NCBI GenBank assembly: GCA_022560735.1
Contig: JADFSO010000006.1
Span: 1 to 64,000 of the forward strand
Direction: 5' to 3'
DNA from: Pseudomonadota bacterium
GTDB taxonomy: Bacteria > Pseudomonadota > Gammaproteobacteria > Steroidobacterales > MnTg04
Length of the DNA: 64,000 nt
Shown: positions 18,696 through 29,228 of the stretch, one piece after another
Layout: each line of letters begins with the position of its first letter
How positions within the stretch are numbered: position 1 is the first letter of the stretch
The notes under the pieces: model-generated
Databases searched by the model: none
What the model saw: only the letters and a program-made list of their open reading frames with translations
What the model was told of the DNA's origin: nothing
Translations under genes and position numbers: made by a program

Positions 18696-19802
18696 TCAAT
18701 TGGCGGTCGAAGCCGCGTTGCCCGCTTCCGTGTCGGTGTTCAGAACCATCACTCGCTGACCTGGGCGCAGCCTTTCCGCGCCGCGCACGACGATGGTGTC
18801 GCCGGCTTTTAGATCACCGGAGACTTCGATCAGGTCGCCATCGGCGCTGCCGGCCAGGACCGAAATCCGTTGAACGAGACCGTCATCGCCGACCCGAAAG
18901 ACGCTGGCGCCGTTGCGCCGCAGGACCAGCGCATCCCTGGGCACCGCCAGCACTTTTCTCGCCTCGGCCGTCGGTACCGCAATCCGCACGCTTTCACCCA
19001 CGACCCAGTTGGCCGGGTCGACATTGAGCCGCATTTCGAACATGTGGGAACGGGGGTCGCCAAAGGGCACGAGGGTTCGCACCGTGCTTTGCTCGCTGCG
19101 TTGTTCGGATGAAACCTGCACAATGGCGTCTTTTTTCAAAAAAGCCGCCGAGCGCAAGGGCGCGCGCGCGACGATTTCGATGGCTGAGGGATCCACCAGC
19201 CGGATCACTTCACTGCCGGTGTTGACCATTTCGCCGATATTGCTCATGCGTTCCGTCACCACGCCGGCGAACGGAGCGCGTATCGTGGTTTTCGCCAGTT
19301 GATCGCTGACCAGCGCGAGCCGCGCTTTAGCGACCCGGGTGTCGGCACGTGCGACCTGCAGATCGGATCGGGTCTGGTCCAGGCGGCTGACGGCGGCGTT
19401 GTTTTCCGCACGCAGTTTTTTTAGCCGTTCGACTTCCGGTTCCAGGTAGGTCAGACGCGCGCGCTGGCGATCGACCTGGCCGGCGAACTCGCTTTGTTGC
19501 AGACGAAAACGAGTATCGTCGAGGCGGGCGATGGGATCGCCTTTGGCAACTACGGTTCCGACCTCCGCGATCCAGGTAATCCGCCCGGTCACTTCGGCTG
19601 CAATTTTCGAATCGTTGCGACTGATCACGGTGCCGGGCACATCGATGGTAGGCGCCAGCATCACTTGCTGTGCACGGACCACGACCACCGGCGCCGGACC
19701 TTGCTGGGCGCTCCCGATACTGGCAAAGAGCATCAGCGCCAAGCCCGAAAGCGGTCGCAAGCAGGATAAAAAGACATTAGATTGTGCTTGAAATATCAAC
19801 AT
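18696..19802 (-). CDS. RND efflux periplasmic adaptor (membrane fusion protein)
   Basis: The 368-residue adaptor has an N-terminal signal peptide (cleavage near IGSAQQ), a lipoyl-like half-motif (VAKGDPIARLDDTRF), an alpha-helical hairpin rich in Arg/Glu/Lys, and the beta-barrel segment TTIRAPFAGVVTERMSNIGEMV. It would link the permease encoded just upstream (19815-22931) to an outer-membrane channel. The 12-base spacing indicates one transcript. No TolC-type gene is present in the window. The ribosome binding site is weak, consistent with coupling to the permease gene. Confidence 0.93.
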   Translation of the reverse strand: MLIFQAQSNVFLSCLRPLSGLALMLFASIGSAQQGPAPVVVVRAQQVMLAPTIDVPGTVISRNDSKIAAEVTGRITWIAEVGTVVAKGDPIARLDDTRFRLQQSEFAGQVDRQRARLTYLEPEVERLKKLRAENNAAVSRLDQTRSDLQVARADTRVAKARLALVSDQLAKTTIRAPFAGVVTERMSNIGEMVNTGSEVIRLVDPSAIEIVARAPLRSAAFLKKDAIVQVSSEQRSEQSTVRTLVPFGDPRSHMFEMRLNVDPANWVVGESVRIAVPTAEARKVLAVPRDALVLRRNGASVFRVGDDGLVQRISVLAGSADGDLIEVSGDLKAGDTIVVRGAERLRPGQRVMVLNTDTEAGNAASTAN

Positions 19803-19814
19803 TAAGTTATTGAA

Positions 19815-22800
19815 TTATATATCACTATGTTTTTGGGCGTATTGCCCTTGCAGGCCGGATCCGGGCTCAGTTCCCAGCATGGTCTTTTCCTCACCCACGC
19901 GCAACAGGCTGGGCAGCAAGATCAGTGTGAACACGGTGCTGACCGCCATCCCGCCAACGATGACCGCAGCCATGCCGCGGTAGATTTCGGTGCCCGGGCC
20001 AGGTATCAACGCCATCGGCAGCATGCCAAACAAGGTGGTGATTGTGCTCATCAGGATCGGGCGCAGCCTGATGCGCACGGCTTTTTCCACGGCCGAGCGC
20101 CGGTCCATGCCTATGCGTTCCGACGCGCGGGTCTGATAAACCAGCAGGATGGAATTGTTGACGACGAGGCCGAGCAAGATAATAAAGCCGATCATGGTTA
20201 GCAGATCCATGGGCTGGAACGAGAAAAGATTGGATATCCGCAATGCCAGGATGCCGCCTACCGTTGCCAGCGGGATCGCGAGCAAAGCGAGCAGGCTGTC
20301 TTTGAACGAGCGGAACAAGGCGCTCATCAACAGGTAAAGAATCGCGACCGCCAACGCGAAACTGCTGGCCAGGCTGGCAAGCGCGACTTTCAGGTTGTCG
20401 GCGCTGCCGTAATAATAAATCTCGCCATCGTCCGGCAACTGCGCGAGGATCGCGGGTTCTGCCTCTTGTTTAATAATTGCGATGGCGTCCGTGAGGGAGA
20501 TATCCGGCGGCGTTACCCGCAAGGTGATGGTGCGCCGGCGGTCGACCCGCCTGATCTGGTTGGGTCCGGCCGTTCTTTCCATGCGTACCAGTTCGCCGAC
20601 TTGCTGAATGCCGCCAGCGGGCGTGAACAGTGGTATGGAGGCGAGTTCTTCCGGGCTGGCCCATGGTTTCGCGCGCAGAATAATGTCACGCCGCCGGTCG
20701 CCGTCAAAGTAATCGCCAACGTACAAGCCATCGCCCAGCGCACGAATAACCGAGGCCATCGTGTTCCGGCTCCAGCCAGCCTCGGCAATGCGTCGTTCAT
20801 CCGGTATCAGCCTGAGTTCGGGCTCAGCCAGTTCCACGCCCGGGATAGGCCGCACCTGCGAGCCTGGCAGGGCCTTGGTGATTGCACCCATGCCGGCCAG
20901 CGCCGCATCGAGCATCGCATCCATATCGCGACTTTGAATATTGACGTCTATTTCGCGGCCGCCGCCGAGGCGCCTGAATATCGATGGCCGCGATGCAAAT
21001 GCCAGGGTATCGGGAAAACCGAACAGGATTTCCTCGTTCAAAATAGTCAGAAGTTCATCGACATCATCCGGATCCTTTGCGCGCACTCCCATGAAACCGC
21101 GTCGCCCGAATATACCCATGAAATAATTTTCGATCTGCGGCTGACGTTCACCGCTCAGAAACGGCTTCATGCGCTCCGACACGACATCGACAAATTCTTC
21201 TTCGGCGGTTTCGACGCCCTGTCCGGGAGGAGGCATGATGTATGCGAAAATCCAGTTTTGTCGCCCCTGCGGCAGGTAATCGGCGGCGGGCTTGAGCCAC
21301 CAGCTAAGCCCGGCAGCGACGCCAACCAGCACGATGATCCAGGTATAGCGACGTTTCGGCGTATCCGTCAGATCCATGATCAGGGCCGATCCTTTGGCCC
21401 ACCAGGCCTTGTGCGGATCGCGCAGTTCCACGTCGCGCATCCAGTAAACTGCCGCCTTGGGAATCAGCGTGACCGCGATCACCAGGGATACGATGATCGC
21501 CATGGAAATGGCATAGGCCATATCGGAGAACAACTGGCCCGCCGTGTCGCGCAGGAAAACGACGGGCAGGAAAATCGCGACCGTGGTTACAGTCGATGCC
21601 AACAGCGCGCCCCAGACCTGGGTGGTGCCGACAATCGACGCTTCTTCGCTGGTTCTGCCGGTTTCGCGCAGCCGGACGATATTTTCCATGACGATAATGG
21701 CGGCATCGAGCACCATGCCGATGGCGAACGCCAGGCCGGCCAGGGAAATGATATTCAGGGTCCTGCCGCCGGCATCGAGCAGCGCAAAGGAAGCAAACAG
21801 CGATACCGGGATTGCAATGGCAACGATCATGGTTACGCGCAGGCGGCGCATGAACCACCACAGGACGCCGATACTGAGCATGATGCCGAGGATCAGATTG
21901 TTGCGCAGCATCGCAATCGATTGCTTGATGTAGATGGTTTCATCGTAGACTTGCACGATTTCCAAACCGGCATTGCCGACCGGTCCGTCATTGAGTTCCG
22001 CGATCGCCTGTTTGAGCTCTGTCATCACCTTCAGCACATTGACGTTTTCCGCCGGTTGCGCGTTAAAAGCGATTGCCGGTTCGCCGTTCTGCCGCATCGT
22101 GCCGGTCTTGTCGGTCAGCACCATCTCGATTTCGGCGATATCGCGCAGGCGCACGGGATTTCCTTCCCGCCAGCTCAAGACCATGTCGCCGAACTCGTGC
22201 AGCTGGTATTTGCCGGTGTAACGCACCGTGTATTGTCGCCGGCCGATATCGCTAAAGCCGCCGCTGATATCGGTGTTGTTCGATGCGATCCGCGCCAGCG
22301 ATGGAATGTCAATTCCATAGGCGGCGGCCAGGTAGGGGTCGAAGGTAATACGGACTTCACGGGCGCGGCCGCCATAGGCATCGGTCTTGGAAATACCTTT
22401 GACTCTTTCGATGCGTGTCTGAATCACATCCTCGACAAAATCCTGGTACTCGGACATATCACGATTCACGCCATCTTGCGGGCGCAGCGCGAACCAGGCG
22501 ATCGCCGCACCGAACTGACTCTCGCCGACGTAGATCACCGGTTCGTCGGCATCGGCGGGGTAATTCGGCACGCGGTTGAGCCGGTTCATGACCTCGATCA
22601 GGGCGCGCTGCAAATCGATGTCGACGGCAAATGTCAGGTTGATCGATGAGCGCCCGCGGGATGCCGACGACTCCATTTTTTTCAGGCCGGGGACGCCGCG
22701 GAGCGCGTCTTCCTGCGGCTCGAGAATCTCGGCCTCGACTTCCGCCGGCGCCGCGGCGCGCCAGCTCGTGCTGATCTGGATTAACGGTTGTTCAACATTC

Positions 22801-22931
22801 GGTATCAGCTGAATCGGCAACCGGGTTAGAGCGATTATTCCAAACAAAATAACCAGCAGCATGGCGGATATCACGGCAACCGGGTTGGCTATTGCTGCTC
22901 TGGTTATAAACACCTGACCTCCATCACTCAC
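19815..22931 (-). CDS. RND-family efflux permease (AcrB/HAE1-type)
   Basis: The 1038-residue protein has the RND plan: 12 transmembrane helices and two large periplasmic loops. In helix 4 the motif reads GMVLDAAIIVMEN: the first of the two AcrB proton-relay aspartates is kept and the second is Ala. In helix 10 the AcrB lysine is replaced (GLVVNNSILLVY). This variant relay is common in non-AcrB HAE1-like pumps. The frame begins with GTG at 22931, which has a poorly spaced ribosome binding site, so the start is uncertain by a few codons. It is the first gene of a permease-adaptor operon and divergent from the GNAT gene. Confidence 0.94.
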   Translation of the reverse strand: MSDGGQVFITRAAIANPVAVISAMLLVILFGIIALTRLPIQLIPNVEQPLIQISTSWRAAAPAEVEAEILEPQEDALRGVPGLKKMESSASRGRSSINLTFAVDIDLQRALIEVMNRLNRVPNYPADADEPVIYVGESQFGAAIAWFALRPQDGVNRDMSEYQDFVEDVIQTRIERVKGISKTDAYGGRAREVRITFDPYLAAAYGIDIPSLARIASNNTDISGGFSDIGRRQYTVRYTGKYQLHEFGDMVLSWREGNPVRLRDIAEIEMVLTDKTGTMRQNGEPAIAFNAQPAENVNVLKVMTELKQAIAELNDGPVGNAGLEIVQVYDETIYIKQSIAMLRNNLILGIMLSIGVLWWFMRRLRVTMIVAIAIPVSLFASFALLDAGGRTLNIISLAGLAFAIGMVLDAAIIVMENIVRLRETGRTSEEASIVGTTQVWGALLASTVTTVAIFLPVVFLRDTAGQLFSDMAYAISMAIIVSLVIAVTLIPKAAVYWMRDVELRDPHKAWWAKGSALIMDLTDTPKRRYTWIIVLVGVAAGLSWWLKPAADYLPQGRQNWIFAYIMPPPGQGVETAEEEFVDVVSERMKPFLSGERQPQIENYFMGIFGRRGFMGVRAKDPDDVDELLTILNEEILFGFPDTLAFASRPSIFRRLGGGREIDVNIQSRDMDAMLDAALAGMGAITKALPGSQVRPIPGVELAEPELRLIPDERRIAEAGWSRNTMASVIRALGDGLYVGDYFDGDRRRDIILRAKPWASPEELASIPLFTPAGGIQQVGELVRMERTAGPNQIRRVDRRRTITLRVTPPDISLTDAIAIIKQEAEPAILAQLPDDGEIYYYGSADNLKVALASLASSFALAVAILYLLMSALFRSFKDSLLALLAIPLATVGGILALRISNLFSFQPMDLLTMIGFIILLGLVVNNSILLVYQTRASERIGMDRRSAVEKAVRIRLRPILMSTITTLFGMLPMALIPGPGTEIYRGMAAVIVGGMAVSTVFTLILLPSLLRVGEEKTMLGTEPGSGLQGQYAQKHSDI

Positions 22932-23055
22932 TCCACTCTCAGGGCAAATAATACCTGCGCTGGCAGTCCAGCGGTTGCACCGCCGCCTCGCTTCATCCTG
23001 CCCTGAATACCGCTAAACGCAGGAAAGATTACAAATACCTGCTGCGTGCCGTATT

Positions 23056-23083
23056 GTTGGCGCCGTGTAAGGCGACGCTATAC
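23056..23083 (+). promoter_or_regulatory. Possible sigma70 promoter of the GNAT-lipoprotein pair
   Basis: TTGGCG at 23056-23061, 16-base spacer, TATACA at 23078-23083, about 20 bases before ATG 23103. Position in a divergent intergenic gap fits; this is an eye reading without a score. Confidence 0.35.
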
Positions 23084-23102
23084 ATAGTAAGGGTGTTAGC
23101 CC

Positions 23103-23615
23103 ATGTTGACCATCCGGGCCGCGCAAAATAAGGATTTCACCGGAATTACCGCGCTGGTGGCAACGGTGCTGGATGAGCTGGGTATGGAGCTGGACCCCGA
23201 CGGTATAGACGCGGACCTGTCGGATATAGAAGGAAATTACGTTGCCGCGGGCGGCTTGTTTGTAATTTTGCAAGACGAGCAGGGCGAAATAGCGGCTACG
23301 GCTGGTTTGATGCGAATCAATCAGCGGCAGTGCGAGTTGCGTAAGATGTATTTGCTGCCTGAGGTGAGGGGCCAGGGGTGGGGTGAATCACTGATGGATT
23401 TTTTGATAGACAGCGCAGGCAGGCTGGGTTTCGATGAGATACACCTGGAAACGAACAACACTTTTCATGCGGCAATCGGTTTGTATCTGAAGGTGGGTTT
23501 TGAGCCGAAGGAACGCAGTGCTTCATGCGATGCGCGCTGCGATCGCGCATTTTCTCTTGGGCTGGCAAATTACCGAAGACCCGCGGGACTTAGAGAGTTA
23601 AATATGGCGCTATGA
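23103..23615 (+). CDS. GNAT family N-acetyltransferase
   Basis: A 170-residue GNAT protein with the acetyl-CoA-binding motif A PEVRGQGWGESLM (about residues 88-100), the preceding strand CELRKMYLLP and the C-terminal LYLKVGFEPKE. The substrate is unknown. The stop overlaps the start of the next gene by 4 bases (ATGA), so the two are coupled. Divergent from the RND operon. Confidence 0.92.
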   Translation: MLTIRAAQNKDFTGITALVATVLDELGMELDPDGIDADLSDIEGNYVAAGGLFVILQDEQGEIAATAGLMRINQRQCELRKMYLLPEVRGQGWGESLMDFLIDSAGRLGFDEIHLETNNTFHAAIGLYLKVGFEPKERSASCDARCDRAFSLGLANYRRPAGLRELNMAL

Positions 23616-24595
23616 CAAGGGCCGCGAAAAAATCAGTCTTGCTGCTGCTTGCTGCGTTCGTGGCAACCGCTCTGGCCTGTTCAAAAACGGAAGATAAAAA
23701 GGAGTACGAAGAGAAAAGCAAGCGGGAATACCGTACGGATATCTGGCTGGTCGATATGCAGACCGGCGCCGATTCGGTCAGCCTTGGTGAGCCAAGGAAT
23801 ATTACGCCAAGACGAGGCTATGACAACCAGCCAAAATATCTGCTCGATGGCAGTGGTCTGTTGTTCAGCGTCGGCGTCGTCGCTGAGGACAGGGAAATGC
23901 GAACCGACATTTTTCTGCATGATCTTGCCAGCGGCGAGCAAAGAAAAATGACCGACACTGAAGAATCGGAATTTTCGCCGATACCCATGCCAGCCGGCCG
24001 CGGTTTCTCAGTGGTGCGCCTCGAGAGTGATGGTACAAGCCGCTTATGGTTTGTTGACGATCAGGGCGATCACACCGAGGTTATTCTCCCCGATACCGTG
24101 GCGGTAAATTATTACGCCTGGATAGACGCAAACCGGATCGCCTTGCTGGCGGGGGTGCCGGTATCGGGAGAGGAAAAAGAGCCGTGGACGATGATGCTGC
24201 AGATTGGTTACGTCAATTATGGCGAGACCAGGCCGGTTGTTGAAATGCCCGAAAATTCGCGTGCGTTGCAGATGAAACCCGGCAGTAATTTACTGACCGT
24301 GATCCGCAAGAATGAAGCGGGGGAGGCTGAACTCAGCCTGCTGGATCTCGATAGCATGGAGTTCACACCGCTGGCAAAAACTTTGCAGGGGAGCCATTTC
24401 GCCGATTTCGTCTGGACCGAAGATCCGTTCCTGTTGATGGCCGATGACAGGATTATTTACCGGCTTGCAAATGACGGTTGGGTGATGGTCCGCGACTATA
24501 GCGATGTGTTGCCTGGGCCAATCACCAGGCTGGCGGTCAGGCCGGACAACCAGCAGCTTGCGATGGTGGTCTGGGAAGTGCCGCTGGAGCAGTGA
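23612..24595 (+). CDS. Putative lipoprotein with WD40/TolB-like propeller traits
   Basis: The 327-residue protein has an N-terminal signal peptide with an imperfect lipobox (TALAC, about residue 23) and a charged linker (KTEDKKEYEEKSKREY). The body contains repeated blade-like segments such as TDIWLVDMQTG, PKYLLDGSGLLFSV and TDIFLHDLASGEQRKMTD, which resemble the beta-propeller of TolB/PD40 proteins. It is probably a periplasmic binding or scaffold protein; no catalytic residues are evident. It overlaps the GNAT gene by 4 bases. Confidence 0.75.
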   Translation: MTRAAKKSVLLLLAAFVATALACSKTEDKKEYEEKSKREYRTDIWLVDMQTGADSVSLGEPRNITPRRGYDNQPKYLLDGSGLLFSVGVVAEDREMRTDIFLHDLASGEQRKMTDTEESEFSPIPMPAGRGFSVVRLESDGTSRLWFVDDQGDHTEVILPDTVAVNYYAWIDANRIALLAGVPVSGEEKEPWTMMLQIGYVNYGETRPVVEMPENSRALQMKPGSNLLTVIRKNEAGEAELSLLDLDSMEFTPLAKTLQGSHFADFVWTEDPFLLMADDRIIYRLANDGWVMVRDYSDVLPGPITRLAVRPDNQQLAMVVWEVPLEQ

Positions 24596-24617
24596 GCAAG
24601 AACCGGGACCGGCGCTG

Positions 24618-25010
24618 ATGGATACTGCCGAACAAATTGAATATCGCGGTGGCTGCCATTGCGGCGCCGTCCGCTTTGTCGTCAGGGCGCCGTCTGAGCT
24701 CGAAGTCATCGATTGCAATTGTTCGATGTGCGTGATGACCGGTTTTCAACACTTGATCGTCGCGGCCGAGGATTTCACCTTGCTCAGCGGGAAAGAAGCG
24801 CTCTCCGACTACCGCTTCAACACCGGGATCGCCCGGCATTTGTTCTGTCGTGAGTGCGGTATCAAGTCTTTCTATGTGCCGAGATCTCACCCCGATGGCT
24901 TTAGCGTCAATCTGCGGTGTCTCGATCCGGGCCAGGTCGACGAGGTATCCCGCCTGGCATTTGACGGGGCGCACTGGGAAGATGCGATTACCGGGTTGCA
25001 AGAAGATTGA
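24618..25010 (+). CDS. GFA family (glutathione-dependent formaldehyde-activating-like) zinc protein
   Basis: The 130-residue protein shows the GFA zinc ligands: GCHCGAV (residues about 12-18), CNCSMC (about 36-41) and CRECG (about 78-82). GFA-type proteins bind zinc and some use glutathione adducts; most are of unknown substrate. The gene starts at ATG 24618; an upstream start at 24504 would only overlap the preceding gene. It follows the lipoprotein gene by 22 bases. Confidence 0.92.
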   Translation: MDTAEQIEYRGGCHCGAVRFVVRAPSELEVIDCNCSMCVMTGFQHLIVAAEDFTLLSGKEALSDYRFNTGIARHLFCRECGIKSFYVPRSHPDGFSVNLRCLDPGQVDEVSRLAFDGAHWEDAITGLQED

Positions 25011-25124
25011 CGGGGCTTTGGCCGAGTGTCGCTGGCTTGCGACAGCTTGCGATTGGCCCGAGAAAGTGGATAGTTGGCCGTCCGTTTCGGGTTATCATCC
25101 ACAGCCCCGCACCTGGAAATCAAC

Positions 25125-25790
25125 ATGAAAGTCTATACCTTGCTTTTTCTGATCACCCTGATTCCATCGGTCGTTGTCGGCGAGGATGCCTATGTCACCG
25201 ATCAGTTCGAAGTGACCATGCGCAGCGGCCCGTCGACGCAGAACACGATTTTGAGAATGCTGCCGAGTGGAACGACCGTGGAGGTCCTGGAAGCGGACGA
25301 GGAAACCGGTTATAGCAGGATTAACACGGCTTCGGGTACCGAGGGTTACGTGTTGAGCCGTTTCCTGATGGATCAGCCCGCGGCGCGAAACCAGCTTGCC
25401 GGCATGCGCCGGCAGGTAAGTAACCTGCGGCAACGAAACCAGGAACTCGTGGCGCGGCTTGGGCAGGCCACGGCGAGCCGGGATGAGTTGCGCCAGGAGC
25501 GCGACCGCTTGCAAAAAGGCAACCAGGACAAGGACACCGAGCTGGCGGACATACGCCGTGTTTCGGCGCGCGCACTCGATCTCGACAGCCAGAACCAGGA
25601 ACTACAGACCACCTTGCAGGGCATGAATCATCGCTTGCAGGCGCAGACATCGGAAATTCAGGAGCTGAAAGACAGAAAAAACAGGGATTGGTTTGTCGCC
25701 GGTGCGGCGGTCCTGATAGGCGGAATATTGCTAGGCCTGCTGCTGCCAAAAATCCGCCTGCGCCGACGCTCGAGCTGGAGCGATTTATAA
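25125..25790 (+). CDS. YgiM-like SH3-domain membrane protein (TIGR04211 type)
   Basis: The 221-residue protein has a signal peptide (residues 1-17), a bacterial SH3 domain (about 20-88, with FEVTMRSGPSTQNTILRML and EGYVLSRFL), a coiled coil (about 90-185, rich in Gln/Arg/Glu) and a single C-terminal membrane helix before RLRRRSSW. This layout is that of the TIGR04211/YgiM family, a periplasmic SH3 protein anchored in the inner membrane. ATG 25125 gives the correct signal peptide; the frame opens upstream at 25074. The 3' end meets ppsA head-on at an inverted repeat (25793-25842). Confidence 0.92.
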   Translation: MKVYTLLFLITLIPSVVVGEDAYVTDQFEVTMRSGPSTQNTILRMLPSGTTVEVLEADEETGYSRINTASGTEGYVLSRFLMDQPAARNQLAGMRRQVSNLRQRNQELVARLGQATASRDELRQERDRLQKGNQDKDTELADIRRVSARALDLDSQNQELQTTLQGMNHRLQAQTSEIQELKDRKNRDWFVAGAAVLIGGILLGLLLPKIRLRRRSSWSDL

Positions 25791-25792
25791 TA

Positions 25793-25842
25793 TGGTGCCG
25801 GTCATTAAGTTATTAAGTTATTAGTTCACGTGACCGGCACCA
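25793..25842. repeat. 12-bp perfect inverted repeat spanning the ppsA stop, possible bidirectional terminator
   Basis: TGGTGCCGGTCA (25793-25804) pairs perfectly with TGACCGGCACCA (25831-25842). The 26-base loop contains direct repeats of TTAAGTTA and the ppsA stop codon (25821-25823). No clear T-run follows on either strand, so it may terminate weakly or protect mRNA 3' ends. Confidence 0.6.
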
Positions 25843-28199
25843 CCCTTGCCGGCGAGGAACATCCAGGATTCCACGACAGTGTCAGGGTTAAGGGACATGG
25901 ACTCGATACCCTGTTCCAGCAACCAGCGTGCGAAATCCGGATGATCGGACGGCCCCTGGCCGCAGATGCCGATATATTTGCCCCGCTTCAGACAAGCCTG
26001 GATCGCAAGCGAGATCAGGAACTTGACCGCATCGTCTCTTTCGTCGAAGGTCTCGGCCACGATTCCCGAGTCACGATCCAGTCCCAGCGTTAACTGGGTC
26101 AGATCGTTCGAACCGATGGACATTCCGTCAAAGTGATCGAGGTACTGATCCGCTAGCAGGGCATTGGTTGGCAATTCGCACATCATGATCACTTTCAGCC
26201 CCCTGACGCCCCTCTTCAGACCATTTTTCTCAAGCAGCTCGATAACGGCCGCACCTTCCTTTACCGTGCGCACGAAGGGCACCATGAGCTGGACATTTTC
26301 CAGCCCCATTTCATCACGAACCTGGCGCAACGCCCGGCACTCCAGTTCGAAGCAGGGCTGGAAATCCGGGTCGAGATAGCGTGAAGCACCCCGAAACCCC
26401 AGCATTGGATTTTCTTCGTGCGGCTCATACTGGCTGCCACCGATCAGGTTTGCGTATTCATTCGATTTGAAATCGGACAAACGGACAATCACCGGTTCCG
26501 GGGCAAACGCGGCAGCGATGGTCGCGATGCCTTCGGTCAGCTTGTCCACATAAAAGTCCACCGGACCCGAGTAACCGGCAATATGCTCGGTGATGGTTTC
26601 TTGTAATGCCCCGTTGAGCTGGTCAAATTCAAGCAGCGCCCTGGGATGGATGCCGATCATGCGATTGATAATAAATTCCAGCCGCGCAAGACCGACCCCC
26701 TTGTTCGGAATCGCCGAAAACGCAAAGGCACGATCCGGGTTACCGACATTCATCATTATCTTGACCGGAATTTCAGGGATTGCGTCCAGCTCGATTTGCT
26801 GCTCTTCGAACTCGAGAATCCCGTCATAAATAAAACCGGTGTCGCCCTCGGCACAGGACACCGTTATTTTGCGGCCGTCCTTTATGCGCCGGGTGGCATC
26901 GCCACAGCCCACGACAGCCGGAACACCGAGTTCCCTCGCGATGATGGCCGCATGGCAGGTGCGTCCGCCGCGATTGGTGACGATTGCGGCGGCCCTTTTC
27001 ATGACCGGCTCCCAGTTGGGATCGGTCATATCGGTTACCAGGACATCGCCAGGCTGGATGCGCTCCATTTCCCGGGCGTCTTTGATGACCCGGGCAACAC
27101 CGGCGCCGATGCGTTGGCCGATACTGCGCCCGCTGACCAGTATTTCGGCGCGGTTTTTCAACGAAAATCGTTGCAGGGTTCGGCCGCTGCGGCTTTGCAC
27201 GGTCTCGGGTCTGGCCTGGAGGATATAAAGCTTTTCGTTGGTGCCATCGCGCCCCCACTCGATATCCATGGGCCGTTGGTAATGCTTTTCGATGATCAGC
27301 GCCTGCCGGGACAATTCATGAATCTCCGAATCGCTGAGCGAGAAACGCCGCCGGTCCGCCGGCTCCACATCGACGGTCTTGACGGTATGCCCGGTTTCCG
27401 GGTCGTCTTCATAGACCATTTTGATTGCTTTTTGCCCGAGCTTGCGTCTTAAAATCGCGTGCCGGCCGTTTTCGAGCGCGGGCTTGTAGACATAGAACTC
27501 GTCCGGGTTAACCGCACCCTGGACGATCGTCTCACCCAGCCCATACGAAGACGTGATAAGAACCACGTCGCGAAAACCGGACTCCGTATCCAGCGTGAAG
27601 GCGACCCCGCTTGTGCCGAGATCGCTCCTGACCATGTGCTGGATTCCGACCGACAGGGCTATCTGCTGATGGTCAAAGCCCTGGTGTACCCGATAGGCGA
27701 TTGCCCGGTCGTTGAACAAAGACGCAAAAACCTCATGCACGGATCGCAACAACTGGTCCCAGCCGGTGACATTGAGAAATGTTTCCTGCTGCCCCGCGAA
27801 GGAAGCATCGGGCAGGTCTTCCGCGGTCGCGGAAGAGCGGACGGCTACCGAAAAATCCGCGCCGTCGCGCATGGCATCCCAATGGCTGCGAAGTTCGCTT
27901 TCCAGCCGGGCCGGCAAGGGCGTATCCATGATCCACCGGCGAATCCGTTCGCCGCTGTCAGCCAATGCGGAGACATCATCGATATCGAGGCCGCTCAGCT
28001 CCCCGGCGATTTTTTTGTCCACGCCATCGGTGGACAGAAAATCGCGGTAGGCATGCGCGGTGGTCGCGAATCCGCCAGGAACCGAGACTCCCAGTCCTGA
28101 TAAGTGGCCGATCATTTCTCCCAAAGAGGCGTTCTTCCCGCCAACCAGCTCGACATCATTCATCCCGACTTGATCCAGCTTGATAATATACGGCTGCAA
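25821..28199 (-). CDS. ppsA: Phosphoenolpyruvate synthase
   Basis: The 792-residue enzyme converts pyruvate, ATP and water to PEP, AMP and phosphate. The N-terminal pyruvate/ATP-binding domain starts near [15 protein letters not shown]; the phosphohistidine lies in [21 protein letters not shown]; the C-terminal PEP barrel has the catalytic Cys in [15 protein letters not shown] prefer the TTG at 28199 (first residues [12 protein letters not shown]), which has AGGGGAG four bases upstream and gives the length of the E. coli enzyme. An in-frame ATG at 28262 would add 21 residues that overlap the divergent regulator gene. It is divergently transcribed from its regulator. Confidence 0.96.
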   Translation of the reverse strand: MQPYIIKLDQVGMNDVELVGGKNASLGEMIGHLSGLGVSVPGGFATTAHAYRDFLSTDGVDKKIAGELSGLDIDDVSALADSGERIRRWIMDTPLPARLESELRSHWDAMRDGADFSVAVRSSATAEDLPDASFAGQQETFLNVTGWDQLLRSVHEVFASLFNDRAIAYRVHQGFDHQQIALSVGIQHMVRSDLGTSGVAFTLDTESGFRDVVLITSSYGLGETIVQGAVNPDEFYVYKPALENGRHAILRRKLGQKAIKMVYEDDPETGHTVKTVDVEPADRRRFSLSDSEIHELSRQALIIEKHYQRPMDIEWGRDGTNEKLYILQARPETVQSRSGRTLQRFSLKNRAEILVSGRSIGQRIGAGVARVIKDAREMERIQPGDVLVTDMTDPNWEPVMKRAAAIVTNRGGRTCHAAIIARELGVPAVVGCGDATRRIKDGRKITVSCAEGDTGFIYDGILEFEEQQIELDAIPEIPVKIMMNVGNPDRAFAFSAIPNKGVGLARLEFIINRMIGIHPRALLEFDQLNGALQETITEHIAGYSGPVDFYVDKLTEGIATIAAAFAPEPVIVRLSDFKSNEYANLIGGSQYEPHEENPMLGFRGASRYLDPDFQPCFELECRALRQVRDEMGLENVQLMVPFVRTVKEGAAVIELLEKNGLKRGVRGLKVIMMCELPTNALLADQYLDHFDGMSIGSNDLTQLTLGLDRDSGIVAETFDERDDAVKFLISLAIQACLKRGKYIGICGQGPSDHPDFARWLLEQGIESMSLNPDTVVESWMFLAGKGGAGHVN

Positions 28200-28278
28200 T
28201 AGGCTCCCCTTGTAATCGGCCCGGCGGAAATACAAAATGGCCGACGAGCAGAACGCCAACATTATACACGGAGGGATT

Positions 28279-29103
28279 GTGAATCAACGGACCGTATTTT
28301 TCGTCTCCGACCAGACCGGCGTTACTGCTGAAACGCTGGGTTATAGCCTGCTGACGCAGTTCGATTCGATCAACTTTCGCCACGTAACCTTGCCCTTCAT
28401 CTCGAGCACTGAGAAGGCCGAGGAGGTGGTTCGCCAGATCAACCAGGTCGCCAAAGTCGAGGGCACAAAACCGATAGTATTCAGTACCTTGGTGCAGGAT
28501 GATATCCGAGCCGTTATCAGTCGCGGCAATTATCTTTGCCTGGATTTTTTCGATGCTTTTGTCGCTCCGCTGGAGAAGGAACTGAAGGCGCGTTCATCGC
28601 ATACGACCGGCAAGGCGCACGGCATAAAAGACATGGTGGCCTATACCCGGCGAATCGAGGCGACCAATTTCGCGCTGGCCGCGGATGACGGGGCAAACAC
28701 GCGCGATTACGATCAGGCGGAGCTGATACTGATCGGGGTTTCCAGGTCCGGGAAGACGCCTACATCGCTTTACCTGGCCTTGCAATACGGGGTGTTCGCC
28801 GCCAATTATCCGTTGACCGACGAGGATTTCGAACGCGGTGACCTGCCAGACAGCCTCAAGTTCCGCCGCGGGAAATTATATGGCCTGACAATCGACCCGG
28901 CCAGGCTGCAGCAGATTCGCAATGAAAGGCGACCGGAAAGCAATTATTCGTCGACGCGCCAGGTCCAGTTTGAAATTCGTGCGGCGATGGCGTTGTACAA
29001 ACGATATGGCGTCCCGTTCATCGACACCACGGAATGCTCGATCGAGGAGATCGCCAGTACGATTCTGAACGAGACCGGCGTTAGCCGGCATCTGAGGCCA
29101 TAG
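28279..29103 (+). CDS. ppsR: PEP synthase regulatory protein (bifunctional kinase/pyrophosphorylase, PSRP/DUF299)
   Basis: The 274-residue protein begins [21 protein letters not shown], contains the P-loop-like [15 protein letters not shown] (about residues 152-166), and ends with [16 protein letters not shown], all hallmarks of DUF299. It inactivates PpsA by ADP-dependent phosphorylation of an active-site Thr and reactivates it with phosphate. GTG 28279 is preferred, with GGAGG four bases upstream; an earlier ATG at 28237 would add 14 residues lying over the ppsA leader. The divergent layout with ppsA is the common one. Confidence 0.95.
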   Translation: MNQRTVFFVSDQTGVTAETLGYSLLTQFDSINFRHVTLPFISSTEKAEEVVRQINQVAKVEGTKPIVFSTLVQDDIRAVISRGNYLCLDFFDAFVAPLEKELKARSSHTTGKAHGIKDMVAYTRRIEATNFALAADDGANTRDYDQAELILIGVSRSGKTPTSLYLALQYGVFAANYPLTDEDFERGDLPDSLKFRRGKLYGLTIDPARLQQIRNERRPESNYSSTRQVQFEIRAAMALYKRYGVPFIDTTECSIEEIASTILNETGVSRHLRP

Positions 29104-29228
29104 CATAGTTCGAGCTCTGCGCCAGGTACCATGGAACGGCTATTCGCATGCCGGATTTCGTCCCTGGGACACCTGCACATTGCTAACGGCGTCACGGCAC
29201 TTCGGAATTGCTGTGTTATATTGCCGGC

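Noticed and set aside
20466-22649. 727-codon open frame on the plus strand
   Set aside because: It is the antisense shadow of the RND permease gene; the product is His/Arg/Gln/Asp-rich, lacks a domain, and the permease motifs on the other strand are unambiguous.
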